A stretch of DNA of 64,000 nucleotides from Mesotaenium endlicherianum (GCA_009602735.1 WELA01009900.1:165501-229500), one strand, 5' to 3'. Shown: positions 51,260 to 63,879, counted from the stretch's first letter. Made by a program: numbers and translations. Notes: generated from the letters alone by a model not told the origin.

Positions 51260-54014
51260 NNNNNNNNNNNNNNNNNNNNNNNNNNNNNNNNNNNNNNNNN
51301 NNNNNNNNNNNNNNNNNNNNNNNNNNNNNNNNNNNNNNNNNNNNNNNNNNNNNNNNNNNNNNNNNNNNNNNNNNNNNNNNNNNNNNNNNNNNNNNNNNNN
51401 NNNNNNNNNNNNNNNNNNNNNNNNNNNNNNNNNNNNNNNNNNNNNNNNNNNNNNNNNNNNNNNNNNNNNNNNNNNNNNNNNNNNNNNNNNNNNNNNNNNN
51501 NNNNNNNNNNNNNNNNNNNNNNNNNNNNNNNNNNNNNNNNNNNNNNNNNNNNNNNNNNNNNNNNNNNNNNNNNNNNNNNNNNNNNNNNNNNNNNNNNNNN
51601 NNNNNNNNNNNNNNNNNNNNNNNNNNNNNNNNNNNNNNNNNNNNNNNNNNNNNNNNNNNNNNNNNNNNNNNNNNNNNNNNNNNNNNNNNNNNNNNNNNNN
51701 NNNNNNNNNNNNNNNNNNNNNNNNNNNNNNNNNNNNNNNNNNNNNNNNNNNNNNNNNNNNNNNNNNNNNNNNNNNNNNNNNNNNNNNNNNNNNNNNNNNN
51801 NNNNNNNNNNNNNNNNNNNNNNNNNNNNNNNNNNNNNNNNNNNNNNNNNNNNNNNNNNNNNNNNNNNNNNNNNNNNNNNNNNNNNNNNNNNNNNNNNNNN
51901 NNNNNNNNNNNNNNNNNNNNNNNNNNNNNNNNNNNNNNNNNNNNNNNNNNNNNNNNNNNNNNNNNNNNNNNNNNNNNNNNNNNNNNNNNNNNNNNNNNNN
52001 NNNNNNNNNNNNNNNNNNNNNNNNNNNNNNNNNNNNNNNNNNNNNNNNNNNNNNNNNNNNNNNNNNNNNNNNNNNNNNNNNNNNNNNNNNNNNNNNNNNN
52101 NNNNNNNNNNNNNNNNNNNNNNNNNNNNNNNNNNNNNNNNNNNNNNNNNNNNNNNNNNNNNNNNNNNNNNNNNNNNNNNNNNNNNNNNNNNNNNNNNNNN
52201 NNNNNNNNNNNNNNNNNNNNNNNNNNNNNNNNNNNNGAGGGGGAGAGGGAGAGGGAGAGGGAGAGGGAGAGGGAGAGGGAGAGGGAGAGGGAGAGGGAGA
52301 GGGAGAGGGAGAGGGAGAGGGAGAGGGAGAGGGAGAGGGAGAGGGAGAGGGAGAGGGAGAGGGAGAGGGAGAGGGAGAGGGAGAGGGAGAGGGAGAGGGA
52401 GAGGGAGAGGGAGAGGGAGAGGGAGAGGGAGAGGGAGAGGGAGAGGGAGAGGGAGAGGGAGAGGGAGAGGGAGGGAGGGAGGGAGGGAGAGAGAGAGAGT
52501 GTGTTTGCACATGATCCCAGGAGGTTCCCTTTTTGTGTGCGTACTATCTCACGAAAGTTACGACAAGGCTCATGTGCTTGTCTTATGCTGCAGTCGCCGG
52601 AATGGATGTTTTGGGAGTAGCTTTGCAGATGAGTGCAGGCCCCGGGTGGACGATGCATTGTGGTGTGGGGTGCTCAAGTCTTCCTGAAGGATTGGGTTCG
52701 GTTCAACTTTTTGCGCGTTTGAGTGTGGCGCGGCGCCGTTGCTGTGGTCCCCTTTTTCGTACATACCTACGCATGCGTCATACTGACATGCATATGACAA
52801 TGCGTATACGCGTGTATGCTCACTACACCACATGTATACATCATGCGTGTGTGCCTACAACATGAGCTTTTGGAGTGAGCTAGCCAATGTCGTGCGCGTG
52901 TTGCAGGTGGGCTTAGAACGAGAACCTAACTCAGTCAGAGTGTGGCGTGCGCAGGCGAGCGCTTCATGAGCATGTTCGACGACTACTCGCCTCCCACCTC
53001 CACACTTGGTACAGCCACCAACCCTTGACCCCCGCCCGTTCTTCAGACATCGGCAACTACAACCCCAACCTCTCGCCCTCATGCCCAACTCCAAGTTCAA
53101 CCTCAAGGCCAACCCTAGACCCTCAAGCCCAACCCAGACCCTCAAGCCCACCTCGAAGCCCTCAGTCTGAATTCCGAAACCCCTAAACGCTACCCCAAAC
53201 CTCCAACCCACCCGCAACCCTTTGACCCCAACCTTAAACTTTTGAATTCAGCCTCAACCCCGAACCTGCTCCTGACTCTCAGTCAAACCCAGGCCCTCCT
53301 CCTCGAGTTCTCACTCTCGTATCTTTGAGTTGGAAAGGGTGATGCTTCTTTGGCCAGGTGAATTCGAAAGTCTGATACCTCCCCCTGAGCGTGAGCCCCA
53401 GCCGATCCCCCGCATTCAACTGCAATTCGAGCCTTGCCCAAGACGTCCTAAAACCCAAACCTCAAACCCTGGTCCGTTTCAGCTTGTGCTTCTGTGCGTG
53501 TGGTGTTGCTCTCTTCCCCCAGGCCTGGTGAGCCTTTCACTCCCTCTTTTATTCTCCAGCTCCTGTGGTCCTGCCACCTAAGCAGGGTGTTCCATTACCT
53601 ATTCCCGACACCTGCAACCCAACCACAATCTTTCCCCCCCCTCCCCCCCACCCCACATCCCCCCCCTAATTTTGATAGTCCATCAGATGCTGACGTTGTG
53701 CTCTTGCACTGAACTCTCAAGAGTATTTTGCCGCGTGTCTGCCGTCCACAGTTAATATATTGGTCAAAGAGAAGAGGTTTAAGGTCTCTGGTGCTAGTAA
53801 GCTGGCACCCTCTGTCGCGCGGACCTGGGCGCGTGCTTCATTGTTCATCTCGCCCATTCCGCCCTCATGGCACCCTCTTGTTCCTCACAGGCACACACAC
53901 GCGCGCGCGCGGGCGCGCACGTGCACGCACACATGTGCGCATGCACATGTACTTGCACACATGCTCACGCACTCACTCACACGCATGCGCGCACAGGCGC
54001 TCACACATGTGCGT

Positions 54015-54054
<40 letters not shown>

Positions 54055-55621
54055 ACACACATGTGTGCACACACAGAGTCACACTCGCGTTTGGTTTGCC
54101 TTGTAGCTATTGATCATACACTGCATGCATGGACGTTCAAGTACAAGTAGTGCTTTGGCTCTCAGATGTGTTCTGTATAGATTTCCTTTTGCTCAAGTTC
54201 CTGAGGGGCACCTTCTGAAGCCTGCAAGCGTTCACACGTACTCGCTTCTGACTTTTGATATTCTCTGGGCTCATTTAACATCTCTATTGCTATTAGCCAT
54301 CTTTGTCAGAATGCAAAAATGCATTTTGTCATTATTATGATCTTTCATCATTATGGTGTATCACTATCGAGTTTTTGAGGGTGTGATGATTGACCCCTCT
54401 CTTCTGTCTCTCTTCTCCAACCCTTCCGCAGGAATCGGGAACGGCAAGTCCGCCGCCACTCTGAGAGGAGCAGGCTCTCGAGAAGACGAGTCCGACTTTG
54501 ACGGAGAAGAAGACGACGACAGCGATCAGGACAGCGACGGCAGCAACAGCGACGACGACGACGACGACGATGACGACGACGATAGTGACGGCAGCGGAGA
54601 TTATGAGACAGGCGACAGTGACGGCATCGAAGAAGAGGAGGAGGAAGAAGACGAAGAGGATGGGGGTGCGGCAGGGGGAGCAGCGGGCGTCAAGACCCTC
54701 AAGACCGGTGGGGGTTTGACGACGCCGCACAAGGTGGTGGTGTTTGACGGCAGCGCGTCGCGGGGGGGGCCCGACATGGCCCTGCTCAAGAGGGACCGCA
54801 AGCTCTTCATGGTGAGGGGCGACGAGGGAACAACCTTTTTTTTCCCTTGATGGTTGTCGTAAGGATCACCTTGTTGCTCCTGAAGCAATATGGGCGTGTG
54901 AAGCTTCGTGACTATTTACCCTTTTCTTTTTTTTGTCTTTTTTTGGTATATTTTGTTCCCCCTCTTTTCCCTTCTTTTGCATTTTTGTCGGTCATTTTTT
55001 TCTCTTTCATCTTCTTGGGTCCTTCTTTCCATGGTTCTAAGTTGGGCTTGTTTGGTATGTGCTGCCGCACCTGTTAGTGGGCTTCCTGACAGGTGTCGCA
55101 AATCTTGCTGTCTCCAGTAAGCTCTTCTGGAGTCTTAACTCATTTACGTGCGTCCATGTGTCAGTGTGTACCTACCACTCTCTGCGCGCACCTACTCTTA
55201 TACAGTCTCGAAGAGAGGTTTCACTGTTCAAGGAAGTCATCGCATTTGGCGAACGTGTGTATGTCGAACTGCCGTACATCTTATATGGTTCAATGAGGAG
55301 GTGGGAGGGCAGCGCATGCTTTATGTGGCCAGCCTCATTGTCCGCGTCATGTCCCCGTCATCAGTTAGAGAGCTTGATTGCTTTCCCGAACTTGCACTCA
55401 CTTGCCTGGCTGTCAGCCGGCTTCGATGTGCGTGAACCTCTGCCAGGCGGGAGCTGGCTTGATAGTCTGGGAAAGCTCGATTGTTTTACGGTTTCATTTT
55501 TGCGCCCTTGCTGTCCAGCTGTCAGTCGGCTTTGATGTGAGCCTCTGCCAGACAGGGGAGCCTTGCCCGTCTGTCCCGTCTCATTTTCTTCGCCAGTCAT
55601 CTGTGACGTGCGCGTGTGCCT

Positions 55622-55704
<83 letters not shown>

Positions 55705-55705
55705 N

Positions 55706-55765
<60 letters not shown>

Positions 55766-58737
55766 TCCGTCCTTCTCACGGAGGCTGTTGCTTTTGCGCC
55801 TTGTTAAAAAGTCATGTTTCTTTGCTTCTTTTCTGCATCCCTCCCACTAAGCCTCTCGCCTTCCCGTCTCGTCAAACGCCTCGGCTCGTCTGTCTGCTCC
55901 TTCCGCTGGCCATCTCGTGAGCGCCACCTTTGGCCCTAGGGTTTGAGCCCTAGATTTGAGGGTTTAGGGGTAGGGATGTAAGGGGGTAGGGGTTAGGACC
56001 TAGTTTTGGAGTAAGGTTCTCAGCCTCCTTCCACTTCTGGTCCGCACAGTGGGGGCGCCGTGGTAGAGGGCGTTGATAATATCTATCTGAGAGTTTGAGA
56101 TTTCGAGATTTTGGCTTGCTGGGTGGACTTCTGAGCGCCTGTCTCACGCCTGGAGCACATGTTGCAGTGGACAAGTAATGCCCGTCTTAGTCTTTCGAGA
56201 AATGTCTCTGAGGAATGAGCGGGGGTATTAGCAGTACAGTTGTATATGTATATAAATAAATAAATATATATATATGTTATATCTTTATTTATTTATTTAT
56301 TTATATATATGTGTTTTTTTTTGGGAAGGGGGTGGGGGGGGGGCTTGAGTGTGAAAGCACCCCGGCGTAAGTGGCAAGTGTCGTGGAGTGATCCGATCGT
56401 GGCCGTGGCTACAACGAGGTCCAGAAAGTTGTGCGGTGTGCAGCCTGCACTGATTTCTTGATAATCTCTTGATGTGTCGTACACTGGCAGCCCCAGCCCC
56501 AAGCCCCCCAGCCTTAGCCCCACCTTCCCAGCCCCCAGCATCAGCACCCCAGCCTTAGCCCTGGCAAGAGTCGTGCAAGCAGGAAGATTGATCACTTTTT
56601 CGGGTCTTCTGTTCACAGTGCATGAGCGCAGCAGCGTGAAGTTGATGGCCTTTTGGATGGTTTCTATGGCTTGCTAACACGCGTTGTATGATGGATGTCT
56701 CTTTCTTCTTTCTTCTGCGCAGTCGCCGAGAGCGGCCGACGTGTTCCGGGACCGCACGCCGGCCAGCGAGGGCGTGACACCAGGCGGCAAGAGGAGGAAG
56801 CGGGACAGGGAGGACGAGGAGGACGACGAGATGGACCGCGCAAGCCTGGCCGCGTTCACACAGCTCTCCAAAGAGGTGGAGTTTCTAGGTGAGTCCCGAG
56901 AGGGAGGGAGAGGGTAAGGGAGAGGTAGAGGGTGAGGAAGAAAGAGAGGGGAGGTAGAGGAGGGAGGAGGGAAGGGAGAGGAAGATAGGGGAGGGAGGGG
57001 GAGAGGGAGAAGGGAAGGAGAGGGAGCTGATACGGGGGACACACCTGTTGTGGTCAACGCAACGTTGTGATTGTTTTCTCTTCTTTCTGGTGGGAAGGTC
57101 CAATTGCACCTCACACCCAATCATTCATCTGAGACAGTGACGTCTTTCCGATATAGGGCGTAGTTGCACTGCAGACTGATGCTCTCAATTTGTGTGTGTG
57201 TTTGTAAAATTAGTCTGAAGAAGTTGTCTATGCACAACACACATGTGGTGCCATCTGGTCCCCTGTTTCAAATAAACACTTGAATCCCAACCCTTGATCG
57301 ACAGCATCCACGAGCACAGCGCTTCCACGTGGGCATGCGAACCAAAGTGAGAGGTGCAGCACCGCGTCACGACAACATTCCTTACCTATTGCTGTACTTA
57401 GTTCAAAGCTAACACGTGTTGCTCAACGATGGTGGCCATGAAGCCCTGAATGCCAAGAGGTGCAACCGGCCCTATCTGAGATATAGTCTGTCCTCCGTTG
57501 TGCACCCACACACAGATACGTGCACGCGCACGCGACAACTTACACACATTTTGGGTGTTGTGTGTCTGCACGGGTCACACCGCCACGTGCTCATTACTCG
57601 TGTGCAAACGTTATGAATCTATGCGTAGTACATGTGCTCGTGGTCATGTGCAAGCACACAGCTCACCTTATTGTCACGGCTCCTCCTCAGCTTCCCTTTC
57701 CTCCGTCAAGGCATGTATCTTCTACCTATATGCGCCTCTTTGCAACTTGCAAGTGGAATATTCTCCCTCGGAGTGGGGTGTCCGAGTGTGACAGAGAGGA
57801 GGAGATAAAACGTCGACTGTGTTATGCCCCATCGTACGCATGTAGGAGGTGATAAACCTGGTGCTACATCTAATCTGCATGTGCGCAGGCGCGCAACAGA
57901 TGGGTGACAAGGAACGGCGCAAGTGGGAAGCCCAGAGACTCACGCAAATGGGCGCCAAAGTAAAATTGCTTTCCACCTCGTCCTCATCCTCACCCTCACC
58001 CTCAGTCTCAGTTTCAGCCTTACCCTTGCCCCTTGCTCAGATTTTGCGTCTTAAAAGGAGCAGTAGGCGTCTCTAGTTGCGGAGTGTGACCACTTACCGC
58101 ACGCTGTGTCCGTTGGTGAGCAGGAGAACTCATTGTTGGCTCAGGCAGTAAACACGTTGTATCTGTCCGTCTGTTTCTCTATTCACCTCCCTCCCTCCTC
58201 CCTCTTTCTCTGCCTCTTTTTCTGCTTTTCTCTCCCTCTCTTGCCCTACTACTTTCTGGTCTCTTTCTGTCCCACATGCTTCAATGGGTCACTGTGAGAT
58301 TATGTTTCCCTGCTGCATCTTTGACTCCCCCCAACATACACGACACATTCTTAAGCAATATAGATCTGTGCCTGCCTCCTTTCCTCGTAGTCCTGAGACA
58401 CAAGGGGAGTGCCCGGCCAGGGTCAGTTCCACAGAAACACTGATTACCATTTCCTCTTTCTTTTGAGCTTGCTCATCATTGGACGTGTCTTGATGCACTC
58501 TTGTGCACGTGTATGCATATGTCAGGCATCCGCACGCACGCACGCGCACACACATGCACACACAAGCGCATCAATATTGTTTCTTGGTCCGCGTGGGTAG
58601 ACATCTATGAATCTCAACTCGCGTATTATGTGACGATTGGGTGCGCAGCCAAAGAAGGGGCCCCGAACGCCTTTGAGCATCGGGGTGGGAATAAAGCGCA
58701 AGCGCGAGGAACGCGAAGCCAAGCAACTGCAGGAGGT

Positions 58738-58801
<64 letters not shown>

Positions 58802-59270
58802 TGTATTTGTTTATGTATATGTTTGCGTTCAGGCTAACGCGTATGTTTATGCATGTGTTTGCCTGCACGCATTAGTATTGCCAATAGTGTAAGTGAAGCA
58901 AATGCTGGGCACGACCGGGTCTGACAAACGTCGTTCACAATCGTGGGCCTGAACCTCCGTGGTGCAGGACATTGCGTCGGGAATGGTGCGAGTAAAGGGG
59001 ACAGGTGGCGCGAAGCAGAAGTCCAAGCAGCTGCAGCGGCGCAAGTCCGGCGAGAGCCGGGGCTTGGACGCGTCAGAGGGCAAGTTCCGAAACGGGACCC
59101 TGTATGTGACACCGTTGCCGAAGAAGGCAAAGGCGACCATGAAGAGGAGAACGAGGAAGGGGGGGGAGAATGACGACCCCTCACACGTTGGCGGCGGTCG
59201 ACGACCGAAGGGCGCGGGCGGCGGGGGGAAGAAGAAGGGGAAGAAGGGCAAGGGCAAAAAACGCCGATGA
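49604..59270 (+). CDS. DUF4602 / C1orf131-like nucleolar protein
   Basis: Six exons, 49604-49697, 54432-54811, 56723-56888, 57889-57959, 58649-58735 and 58968-59270, are in phase and give 366 residues. The N-terminus is Lys/Arg-rich, and exon 2 contains an extreme Asp/Glu/Ser run. Exons 3-6 carry the DUF4602 part: AAFTQLSKEVEFLGAQQM, DKERRKWEAQRLTQMGAK, PKKGPRTPLSIGVGIKRKRE and, near the end, EGKFRNGTLYVTP followed by a Lys/Gly-rich tail. The human relative C1orf131 belongs to the small-subunit processome, so a nucleolar role in 18S rRNA maturation is likely. Exon 1 is the least certain because its donor (GTCCGC) is weak and intron 1 is 4.7 kb with a large satellite and gap. The acidic and basic blocks are typical of nucleolar proteins. 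Confidence 0.82.
51188..52499. repeat. (GT)n-(GA)n and (GAGGGA)n satellite with a 977-base gap
   Basis: GT repeats (51188-51211) run into GA repeats to 51259, then N from 51260 to 52236, then about 39 copies of the hexamer GAGGGA (52237-52470) ending in GGGA and GA repeats to 52499. It lies in intron 1 of the DUF4602 gene. The purine strand has regularly spaced GGG runs. Confidence 0.95.
53888..54072. repeat. CA/CG-rich alternating purine-pyrimidine microsatellite
   Basis: Runs of CACG, CGCG and CACA, including a pure CA stretch around 54017-54049, lie in intron 1 of the DUF4602 gene. Confidence 0.85.
55623..55763. repeat. (CT)n-(CA)n-(CT)n microsatellite with one N
   Basis: CT repeats, a short CA run, N at 55705 and CT repeats to 55763 lie in intron 2 of the DUF4602 gene. 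Confidence 0.95.
55933..56000. repeat. Degenerate TTTAGGG-like block
   Basis: CCTAGGGTTTGAG, GAGGGTTTAGGGG, TAGGGATG and GGGGTAGGGGTTAGG occur within 70 bases. They resemble degraded plant telomere repeat or telo-box elements inside an intron. Confidence 0.5.
56241..56312. repeat. AT-rich inverted repeat
   Basis: TATAAATAAATAAATA is followed, after a short TA-rich centre, by TATTTATTTATTTATA, its exact reverse complement, within intron 2 of the DUF4602 gene. It could extrude a hairpin. Confidence 0.8.
58739..58799. repeat. (CT)n-(GT)n microsatellite
   Basis: The CT run starts only four bases after the exon 5 donor of the DUF4602 gene and is followed by GT repeats. Confidence 0.95.
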
Positions 59271-60971
59271 CATGGGTGGAAGAGATGAAGCACCATGGTT
59301 TTTAATATTGATAGGTCTTACATGGGGCGACAACTGCTCCGTGTCTGCCTGCTATCTTTGTAGCGAAAGTCTGTCTTGTCTCTATAATAATTGACGCGGT
59401 GCAGCAATGCCTGAGGACGTTTAGCCCGACTGTGTCTTGCATTCAGGTTGTGTATTTCAGATATGGCAGTTTGGCTGACTGGATTTGGCAGCAGGTACGT
59501 AGCTGGTGGAGGTTGCTGTGTGAATGTTGTGAACTCTTCATTCATAGTTTGAGGTGCATATTGCCAATGTGTTATCTTTGATGCGCTGAGGTCTCTTTCT
59601 TCTATCAGCGTGGCTTGTTGACTGCTCTTATTCCGGCAGCATTTTTGCTCCCTTCTTTTGAGGTTTAGTACTGGTATGAGGCACAAACACAGGTGGTAGG
59701 CGGACTAGGTATAGCTTGTGGTTTCTAGTAGATGACCAAATAAACTTAGGACTTGCGGGGCCAATTTTTACACTGAAGGGGTGCAGCTTGTTGCAAGTAT
59801 GATTCTCCTCGTTGATTGGGATTGTCCATAAGAGACTATCCACAAGCCCTTGACAAACATGTATTCTATAATCTTCAAGAAGACAAGTTTGAGAGCTCAT
59901 GCAGCTAACCCTCTCGCCATTCACCATATCACCTCCTCTTACTTGATTGCAAGAGAAGTCTCAACAAAAAGCGTGTTCATTTGGCTATGTTAGCATCGTA
60001 TCGTTTTTTGTCGCGTAACTTCAACCTAGGAATTTGAAGTCGAAGGGAATGGTGCAAATCTCCTAATGCCTTTGTGCTAAATTTAAGAGATGTTGAGTGT
60101 GACATAATGCACTTAAACTAGTGGAATTATGTAATGTATTTGTTCTCATCCATTCCAAGTTGCACGTCTCCACAAAGTGCTTCTTAATGGTAAGCTTGCC
60201 CATTCTTGAAGCATCTGAAGCATACTTCAGCATCTCTTGAGAATTTTGTCAAAAAATGATTTGAGGGTACGTATTGCTAAAGCCTCAAGTTTTCCAAGGC
60301 CGCATGAAGTTTGCCTACCATGCAGCGGGATCAGGGGGACGTATTTAATACGAGATGTAAGAAGTTGGACACGTCGTTCCTCAGTAACCAGTGGCTGGCG
60401 CGCGAGCAGTTGATTCTCTTTAGAAAGCAATTATTACGTAATAGGGTCAATATATATGCTCACAACGTAAGTCGTCATTTGCCGAGATGCATTTTTCAAA
60501 ACGAAAGTGGTCGAGAGGCGCATCGTATGGCATCGTAAGCTGTCGTAGGGCGTTGCATCGTGTGCCTCTGTGATGCACTGCTTGGCGTCGTGAGAGCTCC
60601 ACGTCTATGGTAGACGACCTACGCTTGCTCTTTGCTGTCCCTCACACACGCGATAGAATTACCTGGACGGTGTAAGAAGCGTCCGAACATTGTGGGGTCC
60701 TATTGGGTCCTATGCAATGGCATTGGGACATGTGATGGAGTTCCTTCCATCCTGGTCCAAGTTCTAACCCATCCATATAATGTAGACTGGTGAAATCAGT
60801 GTAACGTTCTGTATCCTGAAGACCTGTAAATCTCCTCGTTTCAACTTCAGACTGATTACTCCGCGACCACTAAGAGTATTTTTCTGTATTTGAGAGCTTC
60901 CGCAGACACGCTTCTTGACGAATAAATAGTAATATAAAGGCGGTCTGCGTCCTAGATAGCAAGCGACTGGC
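59271..60971. other. Intergenic with one uncertain minus-strand ORF
   Basis: A 99-codon minus-strand frame at 59628-59927 has a protein-like composition (CQGLVDSLLWTIPINEEN; SVKIGPASPKFIW), but I do not recognise it. The rest is the 3' flank of the DUF4602 gene and the promoter region of the gene at 60972. A motif gaataaatagtaatataaagg lies about 35-50 bases before its ATG and could hold a TATA box. Confidence 0.35.
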
Positions 60972-61856
60972 ATGGCATCTGTCCTTCAGCTTTCGGCTGC
61001 AGCAGCTTTGGCAGCGCCCGCTCACAGCCTGCCAACAAAGCACAGTCTTTCCTCAGCTGGCTCAATTGCCAGACTTAGTGGCAAGAGAGCTTTTAGGTCG
61101 TTGTCAGTGGGACAAAATGTCAGCCTGTCGAGGCAACAGCAAGTAATGTCGTACAGACCCGTGGGGGTGGTGAGGTGCAGTGCAGCAGAAGGGTCAGTTA
61201 CTGCGGCTTCGTCCGCAAATTGGGTGCCTGCTATCCCTCTAGAAGCTCTTCCTAAGGGTGAGAGGCGTCTGGTGAGACAAGATGGAGAGACAATTCTTAT
61301 GCTCTGGTTCCGCAACGAAATTTATGCGATCGAGAGCATCTCCCCTGCAGAAGGTGCCTACGCCGAGGGATTCTTGAACGCTAAGCTGACGCAGGATGGC
61401 AGCATTGTGTGCCCAACAACCTCCACTACATTTGACCTCAAGACTGGCGCGATCAAGGAGTGGTACCCAAACAACCCTGTGCTGCGCCTTCTCACTCGCC
61501 CATTGCGTAACATGATCGTGTATCCCGTCAAGGTGGAAGACGGGCAGATTTATGTTGACCTCCAATCCCTGGGCCAATCTCAGGGGCAGGCAGAGGTTGT
61601 GTTCGGCGGGGATACACGTGTTGGACAGACAGCTACTGATGTGGCAGTTGATGAGACCCGCATGGTCGTAGATGACACAGAGGAGGGTTTTGGCTTCACA
61701 CTAAAGAATGAGCTAGTGAATGGTAGAGCTGCTATGATGGGCTTTGCTGCATTGCTGGTCATAGAAGCCGTGACAGGAAAGGGTCTTCTGGCAGCTACAG
61801 GCTTTCTTAACTTCTTGTACTCTTACCTCACAGACTTCCCTATTATCAGATATTAG
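60972..61856 (+). CDS. PSB33: PSB33/LIL8-like thylakoid protein (Rieske fold plus LHC-like helix)
   Basis: A single intact frame of 294 residues. Residues 1-~70 form a Ser/Ala/Arg-rich chloroplast transit peptide with a likely cleavage region near VVRCSAA (67-73). Residues ~85-200 form a Rieske-type domain, but the cluster ligands are mostly lost: the C-P-H position reads SPA (Ser124, Ala126), and the second motif reads CPTT (Cys147 kept, His replaced by Thr150). Residues 247-275 carry a light-harvesting-like helix motif, ELVNGRAAMMGFAALL. This combination is diagnostic of PSB33 (LIL8), which helps stabilise photosystem II and the distribution of its antenna in plants. The protein should sit in the thylakoid membrane without binding a 2Fe-2S cluster. 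It has no introns, unlike most genes in this window. Confidence 0.93.
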   Translation: MASVLQLSAAAALAAPAHSLPTKHSLSSAGSIARLSGKRAFRSLSVGQNVSLSRQQQVMSYRPVGVVRCSAAEGSVTAASSANWVPAIPLEALPKGERRLVRQDGETILMLWFRNEIYAIESISPAEGAYAEGFLNAKLTQDGSIVCPTTSTTFDLKTGAIKEWYPNNPVLRLLTRPLRNMIVYPVKVEDGQIYVDLQSLGQSQGQAEVVFGGDTRVGQTATDVAVDETRMVVDDTEEGFGFTLKNELVNGRAAMMGFAALLVIEAVTGKGLLAATGFLNFLYSYLTDFPIIRY

Positions 61857-63689
61857 GTCCATGTTGCTCTATGTAATGTTAAAATTTGCACTGAGTTTGC
61901 ATAATGAGGAGAAGCAGTTTTGCTGCTACATTCAGGTTACTTAGCTTAGAATAGAGTAGACATGGTATTCTTTTTAGGTGGCTAGATTGAGGTGTCCGCG
62001 GCAGCTGTAAATTAACTAGGCTGCAAAGTGCAGTCATGGGGTAACAATCCTGCCGTTGTAATTTCTGTTTGATGAGTTTGAGAATTCTCAAAGCCCTTTC
62101 CCACATACGCAAGTTAATGTGAGCCTGATGTATCATTTGCGTTCCTTTGAAAGACCCTCTATGGAACATTGGGGAATTTTACGATTTCTCCATATGCGGT
62201 TCTTGGGACTTAGTCGGTCATTCTGACGAGGAGGAACTGATGTGATGTTGAATCAGGCGTAGGAAGATAAAGTTTGGGGAAAGCGGCAATCAGCTTCATA
62301 CGCTTTGCACATTTGCAAAACAGGGACATATTGGTCCTTTGGGTGCAAGGCTAGCTTTCTAGGCAATCTTCTAGATTTGCATTGGACACCTCTATGTGCA
62401 TGTTAGTACTTGGAAATGGACAAGGTGTTGGTGTACCTTATAGGGAGTAATTGTGCACATTTATGATCGGCTAAATGATATCAAGACCTATTAGAGCATT
62501 ACTTATGTCTCGCATTTGGCTTGATTTCTGTGGTAAATGTATGTAACAGGGTGAAGAATCTTCTTGTACTGGGTATGGGAAACAATTGTACATACATCCC
62601 TCTTCCTATTTGGATAACACTCAGGTCTTTGTAAACTGCCAACAGTTTTGTGGGTTGGATTGCATCAGTTCTCTGCCTTACTCTCAAAATTACCGCCCTC
62701 ACGGTCCACTTCAAGATTGCTGATGCCATATTCTTGACCTGGTAATAAGTTCTGCTGCTGCAGCAACATGTGGGTTAGTGCATCCTCTCCCTCCCTTCAG
62801 CTGCAAGTCATACTTTTTGTATATTTTAGCTAGTTTTTTTTTTAATGCTCAGCTAAATTCTTTGGACATGCAAGCCTGAGCCGAGAGGCAAGTCAAGGCT
62901 ACCAGCAATCAATCTGAGGGTGACCTCTACTGGCCCATGCCGCTATTGCACTGGTGGGCTGCAAAAAAGAAGTTGGTTCAAAGAGATGGGGAGGGTTCTT
63001 GAGTGGGGAAGCTGTACCGAATATCGTGCCAGCTGGGGCAGTCTTCTAGCTTATCCAGCTCTTGCTATAGTGAGGGTCTCTTTAAGAGTCTCATATCAGA
63101 CAATTCTACGGGTCTTTACATCTGCAAATTGCATAAGAGAAGTACGTTGGCAGGTCCTGCAAGCAGGCCCATTCCCCTGGGACCAGGGGAATCTTTGACT
63201 GAACTGGCATCCAAGTGGAAACTGACGGTGATTGTCCCTGACTGCGCTGGTGTTCTGCAGTCAGCTGGAGGATTGAAGCTGGCCCTCTTGGACTGGGCCT
63301 GTTGATAGTATGCGCATCTGGCAGTTTGGCCCCCGACAAATCAGCACCCGCCTTTTTTAACCAAGTGTTGAGGCAATGCTGCAGCCAGGGATGACGCGAG
63401 GGGTGACAGCTTGGTTTGTGCTGAGAAATGCACAGGGTTCTAACCCTTTCAGTGACAATCTTGTGCAGTCAGCTGATGGAGGTGGACTTGCCAGGTGGTT
63501 CCTATTGAGAGCCTCCCTGCCCATCAGATGTTGACCAATCACAGTGAGCAGACTGTTAGTGTTGATGGGGCCTTTAAATTGTAGGGTCAGGTTATGAGCT
63601 CCTGCCCAGGTGGCAAGCACACTGTAGATACTGGTGCTCTGCATAACAGAAAGTGTTCAGGTGGCTGGCAGCAGGAGCGTGACGTTTGG
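61857..63689. other. 3' flank and intergenic; no supported gene
   Basis: AT-rich 3' UTR-like sequence is followed by spacer with short chance ORFs only. No repeats of note. Confidence 0.4.
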
Positions 63690-63879
63690 ACAGCGTACAG
63701 GAGCCCGCTGCATTGCCCGCGCTGGAGGGGGCCGCCAGTGATCCAGAGCGACTGCTCTTTGAGGAGGCTGCCACTTGGCGGCCGCTCACGTTATCTTCGC
63801 TCGCCTCAGGCACAGACCTGTGCAGTTACGACTGCACACTCCCTCCTTCCATCCGCTGGGCGACACCGAGCTAGAGCCG
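63690..63879 (+). other. Possible exon of a gene running off the window
   Basis: A GC-rich block has coding-like composition in one frame (VQEPAALPALEGAASDPER, LLFEEAATW) and is followed by a strong donor CCG|GTGAGT at 63879/63880. That frame, however, stops at 63874, so the exon phase is unresolved. A second open stretch at the window end (from about 63890) reads ALNQEQEKEQEEEEEEKRG and stays open to base 64000. A new gene may start here, but I cannot identify it. Confidence 0.3.

Noticed and set aside
50986-52687. Long Ser-Leu, Arg-Glu and Pro-Ser dipeptide ORFs
   Set aside because: These are translations of GA/GGGAGA microsatellite and of N bases.
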